The notes beneath the pieces are model-generated. The model searched no databases and was not told where the DNA came from. It worked only from the letters and a program-made list of their open reading frames with translations. Shown here in pieces: positions 1 through 6,796 of a stretch of 11,297 nucleotides of DNA. The position numbers were made by a program, and so were the translations under genes. Source of the DNA: Candidatus Bathyarchaeota archaeon (GTDB taxonomy: Archaea > Thermoproteota > Bathyarchaeia > TCS64); assembly GCA_018396515.1 (NCBI GenBank), contig JAGTQJ010000024.1:3711-15007 (forward strand), in the 5' to 3' direction. Numbering within the stretch: the stretch's first letter is position 1; each line of letters begins with the position of its first letter.

Positions 1-1
1 C

Positions 2-310
2 GCAGCGGGCTCAATGGTCAACCTAGCCACGGGCATATTCCTAATAATATTTTTCATCCTGTTAGGAGACGCACTCCCTGAGCCGGTCTATATCTTCCTC
101 CAATGGGTCTACTTCCTCTCCATAAACATAGCCCTCGTGAATATGCTGCCAATCCATCCACTGGATGGGGGAAGGATCTTCAAAGTCTTCATATCAACCT
201 GGGGCAGGAGAGGCCCAATGATTGAAAGGGTCACCATGTACAGCTTCATAGTCCTCATGGCATCTAACCTCGTTCTAAGCCTCATAAAGTTTGGAATAAT
301 CCCCATATAA
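2..310 (+). CDS. C-terminal part of an M50 (site-2 protease-like) membrane metalloprotease, cut by the window edge
   Basis: The reading frame is open to the left edge, so this is the 3' end of a longer gene; an internal ATG at 14 is probably not the start. It reads AAGSMVNLATG, which resembles the G-P-x-x-N turn of M50 proteases, then a hydrophobic helix, then NMLPIHPLDGGRIF, the second S2P signature whose Asp is the third zinc ligand. A last hydrophobic helix ends at the TAA. The HExxH motif expected in an earlier helix would lie outside the window. Family knowledge: M50 enzymes cut substrates inside the membrane or act as related archaeal membrane proteases. I infer an integral membrane zinc protease; the substrate is unknown. 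The next gene downstream is an RNA gene with its own promoter. Confidence 0.78.
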   Translation, partial: AAGSMVNLATGIFLIIFFILLGDALPEPVYIFLQWVYFLSINIALVNMLPIHPLDGGRIFKVFISTWGRRGPMIERVTMYSFIVLMASNLVLSLIKFGIIPI

Positions 311-351
311 GAGGAGAAGGATGCCAAAGAGGGGTTTATAGGCAAAATAGA

Positions 352-357
352 TTTATC
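352..357 (+). promoter_or_regulatory. Box A (TATA) of the SRP RNA gene
   Basis: TTTATC is centred about 27 bases before the inferred RNA 5' end at 381 and is preceded by an A-rich BRE-like stretch (AAAATAG). The spacing is that of archaeal TBP/TFB promoters. A second TTTATA at 335-340 is about 43 bases away and fits less well. Confidence 0.5.
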
Positions 358-380
358 CCATTAATCCCTAATTTCCTAAT

Positions 381-798
381 GCGGCGGCAGGTAGGACCGG
401 GGAGCTAGCCCTACCCTGAACCTCAAATGGGCTCCATGGAGGGGTCAGTAACCGAAGGTGAGCGGGTTGGATGGGCTGAAAGGCGCTACGCCCTCCGATG
501 AGGGTTTGCCCCTTGGGGCTGGCGGTTGTCCCCTAACGCCCTCGTAGGGGGGCGTTAGAGCATTAGCCGGGCGAACCTGGCCAGGACCGGGAGATGGAGC
601 GTGTGGGGGTGAGCGTGGGGCTGGAGGGGGTATTGCCTGAAAGCTATGCTGGGGCGGATATTCAGAAAGGTATGCCCTACCCTCCACCCGAAGGAGCAAC
701 CTAAGTCCGGACGCCCAGCGCTCAAGGGTCACAGGCCGGAGGAGAGCCAAGCGGCCCTGCGGCCTAATCGGCCCGCGAGCCCGAGGGGCTGCCGCCGC
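381..798 (+). ncRNA. Signal recognition particle RNA (7S RNA), unusually long
   Basis: Called from structure. The ends pair perfectly over 10 bp (381-390 with 789-798, helix 1). Next come the two Alu-domain hairpins: GTAGG 391-395 with CCTAC 410-414, then the CCTGAACCT U-turn-like segment, then CCTC/GAGG around 421-441. Their loops hold complementary GGAGC (401-405) and GCTCC (430-434), as in the SRP loop-loop contact. A long rod (helix 5) is supported by 462-477 with 761-776 (one mismatch, some G-U), 510-515 with 723-728, and 518-522 with 715-719. A perfect 9-bp hairpin (533-541 with 550-558) sits at the helix 6 position. The SRP54-binding helix 8 is not placed with certainty: candidates are CCAGGACCGGGAGATGGAGC at 581-600 and GGAGCAACC near 693-701. 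About 418 nt is longer than the usual archaeal ~300 nt. RNase P was considered and rejected. Confidence 0.72.
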
Positions 799-810
799 AG
801 TATTCTAGAG

Positions 811-869
811 TGAGCCGGGGAAGGGCTCAATTCTGTGGTAGAGACATCCAAGGATCTGTTGAGGTTTTT
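811..869 (+). terminator. Hairpin and T-tract downstream of the SRP RNA
   Basis: TGAGCC (811-816) pairs with GGCTCA (824-829) around a 7-base purine loop, and a run of five T lies at 865-869. Either could end the RNA transcript. The hairpin begins 13 bases past the paired 3' end, so it is not part of helix 1. Archaeal termination usually relies on the T-tract rather than the hairpin. Confidence 0.35.
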
Positions 870-882
870 CTCTACACTGGTG

Positions 883-896
883 TATAATGATATAAT
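883..896 (+). promoter_or_regulatory. AT-rich box A region of the MFS gene
   Basis: TATAATGATATAAT is the only TATA-like element before the transporter. Transcription starting about 25 bases downstream would begin near 910-920. That leaves room for the GGTGAG ribosome site at 921-926 and argues against the TTG at 897 as start codon. Confidence 0.45.
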
Positions 897-929
897 TTGC
901 GGAGCCGGATAATTTTCACCGGTGAGCCT

Positions 930-2309
930 ATGGATAATAGAGTTGAAGACTATAGTGGGAGAGCGGTTCTGCTAGTCGTCGCCCTGTCCTCTTTTCTAAC
1001 CCCATTCGCGGCCTCTTCTTTTAACCTAGCCCTCCCCTCTATGGGGAGGGAGCTGATGCTTGATGCGGCCCTTCTGGGCTGGTTGGCCCTATCTTATCTC
1101 CTGGCCTCCGCGATATTCCTCGTCCCCTTTGGGAAGCTGGCCGACATGGTTGGGAGGAAGAGGGTCTTCCTATATGGAACCCTGGTCTTCACAGCCTCCT
1201 CTCTGCTGCTGGCATTCTTAACATCGACCTTCTTCCTCCTTCTTTTGAGGACTCTACAGGGGGTTGGAAGCGCGATGCTCTTCGGAACTGGGCCAGCCAT
1301 ACTAGTCTCATCGTCGCCCACGGGGAGGAGGGGGAGGCTGCTAGGGCTGAATGTGGCCTCGGTCTACCTCGGCCTCTCCCTAGGCCCCTCCCTCGGAGGG
1401 GCTCTGACCCAGAGGCTGGGCTGGAGGAGCACCTTCCTCATGAACGCCGCCCTGGGCCTAGTTATTATCATCTTCACCATTGCAAGGATGAGGGGGGAGT
1501 GGAGGGGAGCTGGTGGGGGTAAGTTCGACTCCCTTGGATCCCTTCTATATGGCCTCACACTCCTCCTGCTCATATATGGGTTCTCATCCATCCCCTCGGC
1601 CCAGAGCCTTCTCTTCATGGCCTTTGGAGGCCTATCGACCCTGCTCTTCCTAAACTGGGAGCTGAGGGTGAAGAACCCGGTCTTAGAGGTAAGGATGTTC
1701 ACCAAAAACAGGGTTTTCGCCCTCTCCAACCTCGCGGCCCTCCTAAACTATGGAGCCACCTCAGCCGTGGCCTTCCTGATGAGCCTATATCTCCAGTATC
1801 CCAGGGGTTTTGACCCCCAGACCTCTGGCTTGATCCTCCTATCCCAGCCCGTGATGCAGGCCACCTTCTCCCCCCTGGCTGGAACCCTCTCGGACAGGGT
1901 TGAGGCGAGGATACTGGCCTCTACGGGGATGGGCATCACGACCCTAGGCCTCCTCCTCCTCACCCTCCTAGATGAGGCGACGCCGATGGAGGCCGTGGTC
2001 CTCGACCTATTAATCCTGGGGCTTGGCTTCGCCCTCTTCTCCTCCCCAAACATGAACGCGGTAATGAGCAGCGTCGAGAAGGGGTCCTACGGGATAGCCT
2101 CGGCGATCCTTGGAACCATGAGGCTTATCGGGCAGATGCTGAGCATGAGCATAGCCACGACGGCCATCGCCGCCTCTACCGGCGGGGGCCTGATAGAGCC
2201 CTCGACATACCCCCTCCTCATCCAAGCTATGAGGAGCTCCTTCACCATCTTCTCCATCCTCTGCCTCATCGGAACCCTAGCCTCCACGGCGAGGGGCAGA
2301 ATGAGATAA
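930..2309 (+). CDS. MFS drug/metabolite exporter, DHA2 (14-helix, EmrB/QacA-like) type
   Basis: This is a 459-residue integral membrane protein of the major facilitator superfamily, expected to export small molecules by proton antiport. Visible signatures: motif A, GKLADMVGRKR at about residues 68-78, in the loop after helix 2; motif B, LLRTLQGVGSAM, in helix 4; motif C of antiporters, GLSLGPSLGGAL at about 148-159, in helix 5. The hydrophobic profile supports about 14 helices, with two extra central ones around FDSLGSLLYGLTLLLLIYG. I chose the ATG at 930 because GGTGAG lies just upstream (short 3-base gap) and box A lies at 883-896; the frame can be extended to TTG 897. No regulator or partner subunit adjoins it. 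The substrate cannot be read from the sequence. The fold is very sure, the drug role only a family default. Confidence 0.93.
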   Translation: MDNRVEDYSGRAVLLVVALSSFLTPFAASSFNLALPSMGRELMLDAALLGWLALSYLLASAIFLVPFGKLADMVGRKRVFLYGTLVFTASSLLLAFLTSTFFLLLLRTLQGVGSAMLFGTGPAILVSSSPTGRRGRLLGLNVASVYLGLSLGPSLGGALTQRLGWRSTFLMNAALGLVIIIFTIARMRGEWRGAGGGKFDSLGSLLYGLTLLLLIYGFSSIPSAQSLLFMAFGGLSTLLFLNWELRVKNPVLEVRMFTKNRVFALSNLAALLNYGATSAVAFLMSLYLQYPRGFDPQTSGLILLSQPVMQATFSPLAGTLSDRVEARILASTGMGITTLGLLLLTLLDEATPMEAVVLDLLILGLGFALFSSPNMNAVMSSVEKGSYGIASAILGTMRLIGQMLSMSIATTAIAASTGGGLIEPSTYPLLIQAMRSSFTIFSILCLIGTLASTARGRMR

Positions 2310-2318
2310 CCCATCTTA

Positions 2319-2343
2319 GAGACTGGGTTTCCCAGGAGGTCTC
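2319..2343 (+). other. Imperfect hairpin after the MFS gene
   Basis: GAGAC (2319-2323) pairs with GTCTC (2339-2343), and inside it TGGG pairs with CCCA across a TTT loop, with GGAG bulged on the 3' side. It starts 9 bases after the MFS stop. No T-tract follows, so it may be a 3'-end stability element rather than a terminator. Confidence 0.35.
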
Positions 2344-2369
2344 ATATATATCTGTATATCTCCGATTTT

Positions 2370-2387
2370 GATCGATTTGAATCGATC
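2370..2387. promoter_or_regulatory. Perfect 8+2+8 palindrome, possible operator
   Basis: GATCGATT-TG-AATCGATC is a perfect inverted repeat in the gene-free stretch between the MFS gene and alba, with related TTGAT sequence on both sides. A second small inverted repeat, ATGGG-tttct-CCCAT, lies at 2452-2466. The size and symmetry suit a dimeric DNA-binding protein. It is 60 bases past the MFS stop and about 170 before the alba box A, so neither gene is an obvious target. Otherwise 2310-2550 holds no convincing gene. Confidence 0.35.
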
Positions 2388-2554
2388 TTGATGTGCCTCC
2401 CGAAACTCCCGGCTTCTAATCCGCCGAGCAGAGGAATGGAGGCCCCGGTATATGGGTTTCTCCCATCACAGTACTCTGACTGATGGCCAGCATTCCCAGG
2501 CTCGTATACCTTAGGGATGGAAATGCCTATTTTAGGCGGGTTTCCATGCGAAGA

Positions 2555-2560
2555 TTTAAA
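2555..2560 (+). promoter_or_regulatory. Box A of alba
   Basis: TTTAAA, preceded by a GAAGA purine stretch as a possible BRE. Transcription would begin near 2585, giving a leader of about 45 nt that includes the AGGTG ribosome site at 2616-2620. Confidence 0.5.
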
Positions 2561-2628
2561 TTGGTGATGGGTGGAAATATGAAAACAAAGAACGGAGAAA
2601 TAGAAACCAGAGGACAGGTGTATTGGAG

Positions 2629-2904
2629 ATGGAAGGCAAGAACGTTATCTATGTGGGGCAGAAGCCTGTAATGAGCTACTGCCTCGCCGTCTTAACCGCC
2701 CTTAGGGGCGGGAACACAGAGGTCTCCCTCCTCGCAAGGGGTCGGGCCATAAGCAAGGCGGTCGACGTAGCCGAGGTGGTGAGGAACCAGTTCATGAAGG
2801 ACCTGAAAGTGAAGAACATAAGCATAGGTACGGAGACCCTGGAGACGGAGGGAGGCTCCTCAAAGAACATCAGCAACATAGAGATAGTCCTAGCTAAAGG
2901 CTGA
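2629..2904 (+). CDS. albA: Alba family DNA/RNA-binding chromatin protein
   Basis: A 91-residue protein matching the whole Alba (Sac10b) fold: [20 protein letters not shown] at the N-terminus, [22 protein letters not shown] in the centre, and a closing beta strand ([12 protein letters not shown]). Alba is an abundant dimer that coats DNA and binds RNA in most archaea; its lysine pair in the loop before helix 1 contacts nucleic acid. Here that pair reads Gln11-Lys12 instead of Lys-Lys (Lys16-Lys17 in Sulfolobus Alba). I chose ATG 2629 because AGGTG at 2616-2620 has an 8-base gap to it; a TTG at 2623 would give two more residues but only a 2-base gap. It appears to be a single-gene unit with its own box A and a T-tract after it. 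Confidence 0.95.
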   Translation: MEGKNVIYVGQKPVMSYCLAVLTALRGGNTEVSLLARGRAISKAVDVAEVVRNQFMKDLKVKNISIGTETLETEGGSSKNISNIEIVLAKG

Positions 2905-2945
2905 AGACAAGAGAAACAAGGCCTCCCGAAAACCGAGGAACTACC

Positions 2946-2950
2946 TTTTT
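2946..2950 (+). terminator. Oligo-T terminator after alba
   Basis: Five T residues in a pyrimidine-rich stretch about 40 bases after the alba stop. Archaeal RNA polymerase commonly stops at such tracts. The following 140 bases, up to 3095, are AT-rich and hold no gene. Confidence 0.4.
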
Positions 2951-3095
2951 CTCCTCACTCCCTAGTGTTAAAAAATGATTATATCAGTTTTCGTTGTTTA
3001 AAATTGAAAGCTTTAGATGATTTGGTTAAATTATCGGTTTTTCAGATTCGAAAAGTTAATAATGTCGGGGCATGAACTATCTTCCGGGTATTTGA

Positions 3096-3848
3096 ATGCC
3101 ATACTGTCCTAAGTGTGGTGGGGAGGTCTCTGAGGGGGATCGCTTCTGTCCATACTGCGGGGAGAGGCTTGAGAGGGAGGGAGGCAGGGTAGCTCCTCCG
3201 AGCCCTGGGGCTATGGAGCACCTATCCTTCGCCTTCAACCTGGCCTCGAGAAAACCCATGGTCTTCGCACCCGCAATCCTGGGAGGCGTCATATCGATGG
3301 TCATCTCAGCCCTTGTATCCTTGGCCGGGGGCCTATATCCATGGGGTTTCACCCCTGGCCTCGGCTATTCCCCGACGCCTAGACTGGCTTCGTTCATCAT
3401 CTTCGCGGGATTGGCCTCAATAGTGGGGGCGATAATATCTTATATCCTCTTCTTCGCCTCCCTAGACATGTCAAGGGATGCCTACCTGGATAGGCCTCTC
3501 GACCTTGGGAAGAGCGTGGGCTATGTCCTTCGTAGGTTGGGCACTATAATCGTCGCCTCAATAGTGGGGGCCATCCTAATGGTGACCATCATACTGATCC
3601 CGGTGGCCCTACTCATGTTCGTGATCCTTGTCTTCGACGAGACGGGGATCGGAGACTCGATATCGAAGGCCTTCGGTGTTCTAAGAAAAGAGCTGGGCGA
3701 CATCATAATACTCCTCATAATAGCCATCGCGGGCTCATTCATACTGGGGCTTATCCCGATAATAGGGAGCCTCCTCTCCTCCGCCTTCAACGTCATAATA
3801 TCCATAGCCTTCATAGACCTATACTCCTACTACAAGAAGGCTGTCTGA
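3096..3848 (+). CDS. Zinc-ribbon membrane protein of unknown function
   Basis: A 250-residue protein with an N-terminal rubredoxin-like zinc ribbon: CPKC at residues 4-7 and CPYC at 18-21, so four cysteines can hold one zinc. A short Pro/Arg-rich linker follows, then about five or six membrane segments: roughly 56-79, 98-121, 147-180 (long, perhaps two), 200-219 and 222-241. The loop around 125-145 (SRDAYLDRPLDLGKSVGYVLRR) and its echo near 188-202 (SISKAFGVLRKEL) look like an internal duplication of an amphipathic helix plus membrane hairpin, as in DUF4013-like archaeal and bacterial membrane proteins. The zinc ribbon should face the cytoplasm. No strong ribosome site precedes the ATG; an AT-rich TTAATAAT at 3056-3063 may be its promoter, which would give a very short leader. 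Function unknown. Confidence 0.85.
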   Translation: MPYCPKCGGEVSEGDRFCPYCGERLEREGGRVAPPSPGAMEHLSFAFNLASRKPMVFAPAILGGVISMVISALVSLAGGLYPWGFTPGLGYSPTPRLASFIIFAGLASIVGAIISYILFFASLDMSRDAYLDRPLDLGKSVGYVLRRLGTIIVASIVGAILMVTIILIPVALLMFVILVFDETGIGDSISKAFGVLRKELGDIIILLIIAIAGSFILGLIPIIGSLLSSAFNVIISIAFIDLYSYYKKAV

Positions 3849-3860
3849 GAAACCCAGATC

Positions 3861-3865
3861 TTTTT
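3861..3865 (+). terminator. Oligo-T terminator after the zinc-ribbon gene
   Basis: Five T residues 13 bases after the stop codon, following AGATC. The next 170 bases hold no recognised gene. Confidence 0.4.
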
Positions 3866-4039
3866 ACCTCGTACATAGGTTCTTTTAAGGCCGTGTTGAG
3901 GTATTCATCAAGGCTTGAAGCCGTCAGCTCAATGGCAGATGTCAATAAGAATGGGCTGTGTTCGTAGATGGGCTAAAGAGCTTGGCTATTGAACTGGGGA
4001 TACCCTGAAATTGTTCTTTATAGTCTAAGTTGGATCAGT

Positions 4040-4780
4040 ATGGGACGCCGCGGCCTTCGACGGTGGATTCTCCTTCTCTCCATGATGAGCGTGCTCTTAG
4101 CGGTTCTTATGGTTTATTGGTGGCAGAGGCCCGGTGGCAGCCAAGGGGAGAGGCTGGCGGCCATAGTTGACGGGCTGAGCGAGGAGTTCCCCAATCAGCG
4201 ATTCATCTCAGAGGCTTCAAGGATCCTTATGGAGGGTGGATACAGGGTTGATATCTTCAACATATCCAGCCTGACTGTGGCCTTCTATAGGGGCCTACCC
4301 TCTAAGGGATATGAGATCATAATATTGAGGGTGCACAGCGCCCCGATGGATGAGGGGAGGATCCCAGGGGCCGCCCTCTTCACCGGGGAGAAGGGGGAAG
4401 GTATGTACATGCTTGAGCAGCTCATGGGATGGGTCAGGATGGCGAGGACCCTAACTAGGGGTGAGAGGTTCTACGCTGTGACCCCATCCTTCCTAGAGGA
4501 GGCCTTGGATGGGAGCTTCAAGAACACCACGATCCTCCTGATGAGCTGCTATGGAGCCATAGATGATACATTGGGGAGGATCCTCACGGAGAGGGGGGCC
4601 TATGCCTTCGTAGGATGGACCGACCGGGTCACACCTGAGCACATGGATAGAGCCGCCGTTATAATCCTCGAGAAGCTGGTCGGGGAGCGACTATCCCTAA
4701 AGGAGGCGGTGGAGCAGACCGCGAAGACCCTCGGCCCAGACCCAGTTTATGGAGGAGAGCTGAGGGCCTACCTGAGGTGA
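4040..4780 (+). CDS. Membrane-anchored protein with a caspase-like (clan CD) His/Cys arrangement
   Basis: A 246-residue protein. MGRRGLRRW followed by a hydrophobic helix (about residues 6-27) is a signal anchor, so the rest should lie outside the cytoplasm. The soluble part alternates beta strands and helices. Two motifs stand out: EIIILRVHSAP with His99, and TTILLMSCYG with Cys170, each at the end of a hydrophobic strand. The Cys is followed by a helix (LGRILTERGA) and another strand, YAFVGWTD. That order (strand-His, strand-Cys, helix, strand-G-W) is how caspase-fold proteases, including CHAT and C25 families, carry their dyad. I infer an exported caspase-like peptidase or a degenerate relative; no substrate is evident. 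I chose ATG 4040 because it puts basic residues directly before the helix; the frame can be read from TTG 3989. No good ribosome site is seen. A surface protein gene follows 87 bases later. Confidence 0.7.
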   Translation: MGRRGLRRWILLLSMMSVLLAVLMVYWWQRPGGSQGERLAAIVDGLSEEFPNQRFISEASRILMEGGYRVDIFNISSLTVAFYRGLPSKGYEIIILRVHSAPMDEGRIPGAALFTGEKGEGMYMLEQLMGWVRMARTLTRGERFYAVTPSFLEEALDGSFKNTTILLMSCYGAIDDTLGRILTERGAYAFVGWTDRVTPEHMDRAAVIILEKLVGERLSLKEAVEQTAKTLGPDPVYGGELRAYLR

Positions 4781-4867
4781 GGGGGATGAAGAGGCGGTGA
4801 GATGCTCACCAAGGCGATTTAGAGTTCCTCAAAAGGCTTATGAGGAGCTTTATGGTCCTATCATCCT

Positions 4868-6286
4868 ATGTGTCGAGGATCTGGAAAGCATTACTTCCTG
4901 CTCCTTATGGCAGTCTTTGTATCAGTTCTTTTTCCCCTAAAGATCAGCTACGGCTCCGATGGTAAGCCAATAAGCATAGGATCCCTCTCTGATAGGGGGC
5001 GAGACATGGATGGTGATGGACTTTTCGACTATCTAGAGATGAGGATAGATGTAAACATCACAACTCCGGGGCTTTACATCGTCGAGGCTGGGAACCTCAT
5101 AGATCCAGAGGGAAGGCCCATAGATGTGACAGCTTATAGCAGGCTTCTACTAGAGGCTGGGGAACATGTCATCACCATACTCATGGATGGGAGGAGGATC
5201 CGCTCCTCGGGCTTAAACCCGAGCAGGGTCTCATATATAGGGGTCATAAGCGGGGATTATAGGGAGGCCGACTTCTTAAGCAATGCATCCCTCTCCAGGG
5301 AGTATGGCTTCGAGGAGTTCGAACCACCACCGGAGTACAGCTTGGGCGTAGTAGAAGGGAGCTGGATGCTCTATAAGGTCCTCCTCGTCGGCTCCCCGGA
5401 TGTGGGAGCTGGGCCTGGAAATCTTCCGAGGGAGATAATGGTCAGGGTGGCAGGGGTAAGGGGAAGTTTGATCTCCCTGGAGATGGTGTTCAACTTCGAA
5501 GGAGGAGCCACATCCCACGAGGTGGTGGAGGGCTACTTGGAGAGGGAGAGCCAGATCTTCCCATTCATCATCCCCTCCAACCTCACCCCGGGAGACCCCT
5601 TCGGCCTCTCCCCTAAATCTAGGCTCGGGGAGGGGGGCTCAGAGGAGGTGTTGGGGAAGAGACGGGAGGTGAACAGATTCAGGGGTGAGAATAGCTTCAT
5701 ACAGGGAAATGTAGAGGTGAGGTATGTTGAGGACTATGTTTGGGATAGGGTGACCGGTGTCCTGCTCAGGTCTTGGATAAACATGACCCTAACCGATATG
5801 TTAACCGGAGAGACCGGGTACAACAATGTCTCATTCACCATCCTTAAGACCAACTTAATACCCCAGAGGACAATCATCAGGCTTGAGGCCCCCCAGAGCG
5901 TCGAACTCGGAAAACCCTTCAAAATAACAGCTCTATTAACAAACTCCTTTAAAGAGGGGATGGAGGGAGAAGAGATAATTTTAAAGAGTATGGATGAAGA
6001 TACGGAGATCGGTAAGGCTAAAACAGACAGTAATGGAGAGATAAGATTAGATTATACCCCAAAGGCCGCTGGAAGGCTACTCATAAAGGCGGTGTATAAG
6101 GGATCAGAGGAATATGAGGCCTCTGAGGAGGCGATTGAGATAGAGGTCAAATCCCCATTCACCCTCCTCACCCCAGCACTAATAGCCATAGGAATAGCCT
6201 CATCCATCATCATCCTCTTCATGTACGGGAAGGGGAGAGTTCAATCCCAGCTGGCCAGAGGTGAGCAGCCCAGCTCAAAACGATGA
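4868..6286 (+). CDS. Exported cell-surface protein with calcium-loop motif, Ig-like domain and C-terminal anchor
   Basis: A 472-residue protein. Residues 1-29 form a signal peptide (HYFLLLMAVFVSVLFPLK core, likely cut near YGS-DG). At 46-57 DMDGDGLFDYLE fits the 12-residue EF-hand-type calcium loop, with acidic residues at positions 1, 3, 5, 9 and 12. A long beta-rich middle part (60-330) is unrecognised. Residues about 333-428 look like an Ig-like/invasion-type domain: IRLEAPQSVELGKPFKITA, then a TDSNGEIRLDYTP turn, then AGRLLIKAVYKG. A single membrane helix at about 432-453 and a basic tail (GKGRVQSQLARG) anchor it with the bulk outside. It lies in the same orientation 87 bases after the caspase-like gene and may share its transcript. 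No strong ribosome site is seen. A role in surface binding or enzyme support is inference only. Confidence 0.85.
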   Translation: MCRGSGKHYFLLLMAVFVSVLFPLKISYGSDGKPISIGSLSDRGRDMDGDGLFDYLEMRIDVNITTPGLYIVEAGNLIDPEGRPIDVTAYSRLLLEAGEHVITILMDGRRIRSSGLNPSRVSYIGVISGDYREADFLSNASLSREYGFEEFEPPPEYSLGVVEGSWMLYKVLLVGSPDVGAGPGNLPREIMVRVAGVRGSLISLEMVFNFEGGATSHEVVEGYLERESQIFPFIIPSNLTPGDPFGLSPKSRLGEGGSEEVLGKRREVNRFRGENSFIQGNVEVRYVEDYVWDRVTGVLLRSWINMTLTDMLTGETGYNNVSFTILKTNLIPQRTIIRLEAPQSVELGKPFKITALLTNSFKEGMEGEEIILKSMDEDTEIGKAKTDSNGEIRLDYTPKAAGRLLIKAVYKGSEEYEASEEAIEIEVKSPFTLLTPALIAIGIASSIIILFMYGKGRVQSQLARGEQPSSKR

Positions 6287-6312
6287 TGGAAAAGAGCGCT
6301 AATAACGAAATG

Positions 6313-6317
6313 TTTTT
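6313..6317 (+). terminator. Oligo-T terminator after the Ig-like surface protein gene
   Basis: Five T residues 27 bases after the stop codon, with a TTTT at 6329-6332. They lie between two converging genes. No matching T-tract is seen for the minus-strand gene. Confidence 0.4.
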
Positions 6318-6367
6318 AGATCGATATATTTTCAACACATCATAACTATAATCTTCTGTTTAACTTT

Positions 6368-6742
6368 TCATTTTACTGCTATTATCTCCCCATTTTTCAC
6401 TCTCTTGAAGATTTTTGGGTCTCCTTTAACCCTTCCGAAGACGTTTACTGGGCTGTAGGCCCTAGGCTCACTACCCCTGCTGATGGGGGTTGGACCGAAG
6501 AATATGCATATGGCCCTGCCCGGAGGCCAGTATGCCACATCCCCGACCTCCACAACCTCCTGAGAGTTCTCCTCCCCAATCCTGACAGGTACCTCGAAGT
6601 ATATCTCCTCCCCCCACCTGTTCGCAACCACCTCTATTGGAAGAGCTTTCATGATGGCCTCCGCTGTCCTCGGGTTTCTCTCCTGGAGAACCTCGACCTC
6701 GACCTCACCAATACTTCTCGAGGTTATCTTGATTTGTGGCAT
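6368..6742 (-). CDS. Cyclophilin-like fold protein of the TM1367 type
   Basis: A 124-residue cytoplasmic protein matching the small cyclophilin-like (TM1367, formerly DUF369-like) family over its length: ANRWGEEIYFEVPV near residues 40-53, GDVAYWPPGRAICIFFGPTP near 67-86 and SPVNVFGRVKGD near 97-108. These proteins have the cyclophilin beta-barrel but lack the catalytic residues of prolyl isomerases; their role is not established. I chose the ATG at 6742 because GAGGTGAT, a perfect match to the archaeal 16S tail, ends five bases before it. Other in-frame starts at 6748 and 6751 lie inside that ribosome site. It is a single gene facing the surface-protein gene. Confidence 0.88.
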   Translation of the reverse strand: MPQIKITSRSIGEVEVEVLQERNPRTAEAIMKALPIEVVANRWGEEIYFEVPVRIGEENSQEVVEVGDVAYWPPGRAICIFFGPTPISRGSEPRAYSPVNVFGRVKGDPKIFKRVKNGEIIAVK

Positions 6743-6746
6743 ATTC

Positions 6747-6796
6747 ATCACCTCGATTAGGTCAACGAATTATTAATCCCATAGAGCGATTTAAAA
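6747..6796 (-). promoter_or_regulatory. Promoter and ribosome site of the cyclophilin-like gene
   Basis: On the minus strand TTTTAAAT (6796-6789) is a box A, and GAGGTGAT (6754-6747) a strong Shine-Dalgarno site. Start of transcription near 6765 would give a leader of about 20 nt. Confidence 0.5.

Noticed and set aside
445..750. Minus-strand frame of 101 codons
   Set aside because: It lies wholly within the structured RNA, is Pro/Arg/Gly-rich and matches no family; it is a by-product of GC-rich RNA sequence.
381..798. RNase P RNA as identity of the long structured RNA
   Set aside because: TCCACCCGAAGGAGCAACC near 681-699 resembles an RNase P specificity-domain segment, but the invariant catalytic parts (GGAAAGTCCG-like near the 5' end and ACAGAA with GGCTTA near the 3' end) are missing, while the SRP Alu fold is present.
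2483..2671. Plus-strand frame of 62 codons before alba
   Set aside because: It covers the alba box A and ribosome site and overlaps the alba start in another frame; no family match.
4796..4810. Perfect GGTGAG-atg-CTCACC hairpin between the caspase-like and surface-protein genes
   Set aside because: Only 6 bp with a 3-base loop, no T-tract, and likely a chance product of the local GGTGAG text; not strong enough to call a terminator or operon break.
5309..5320. GAGTTCGAACC, resembling a tRNA T-arm
   Set aside because: It lies inside the surface-protein coding frame and no acceptor or anticodon arm can be drawn around it.
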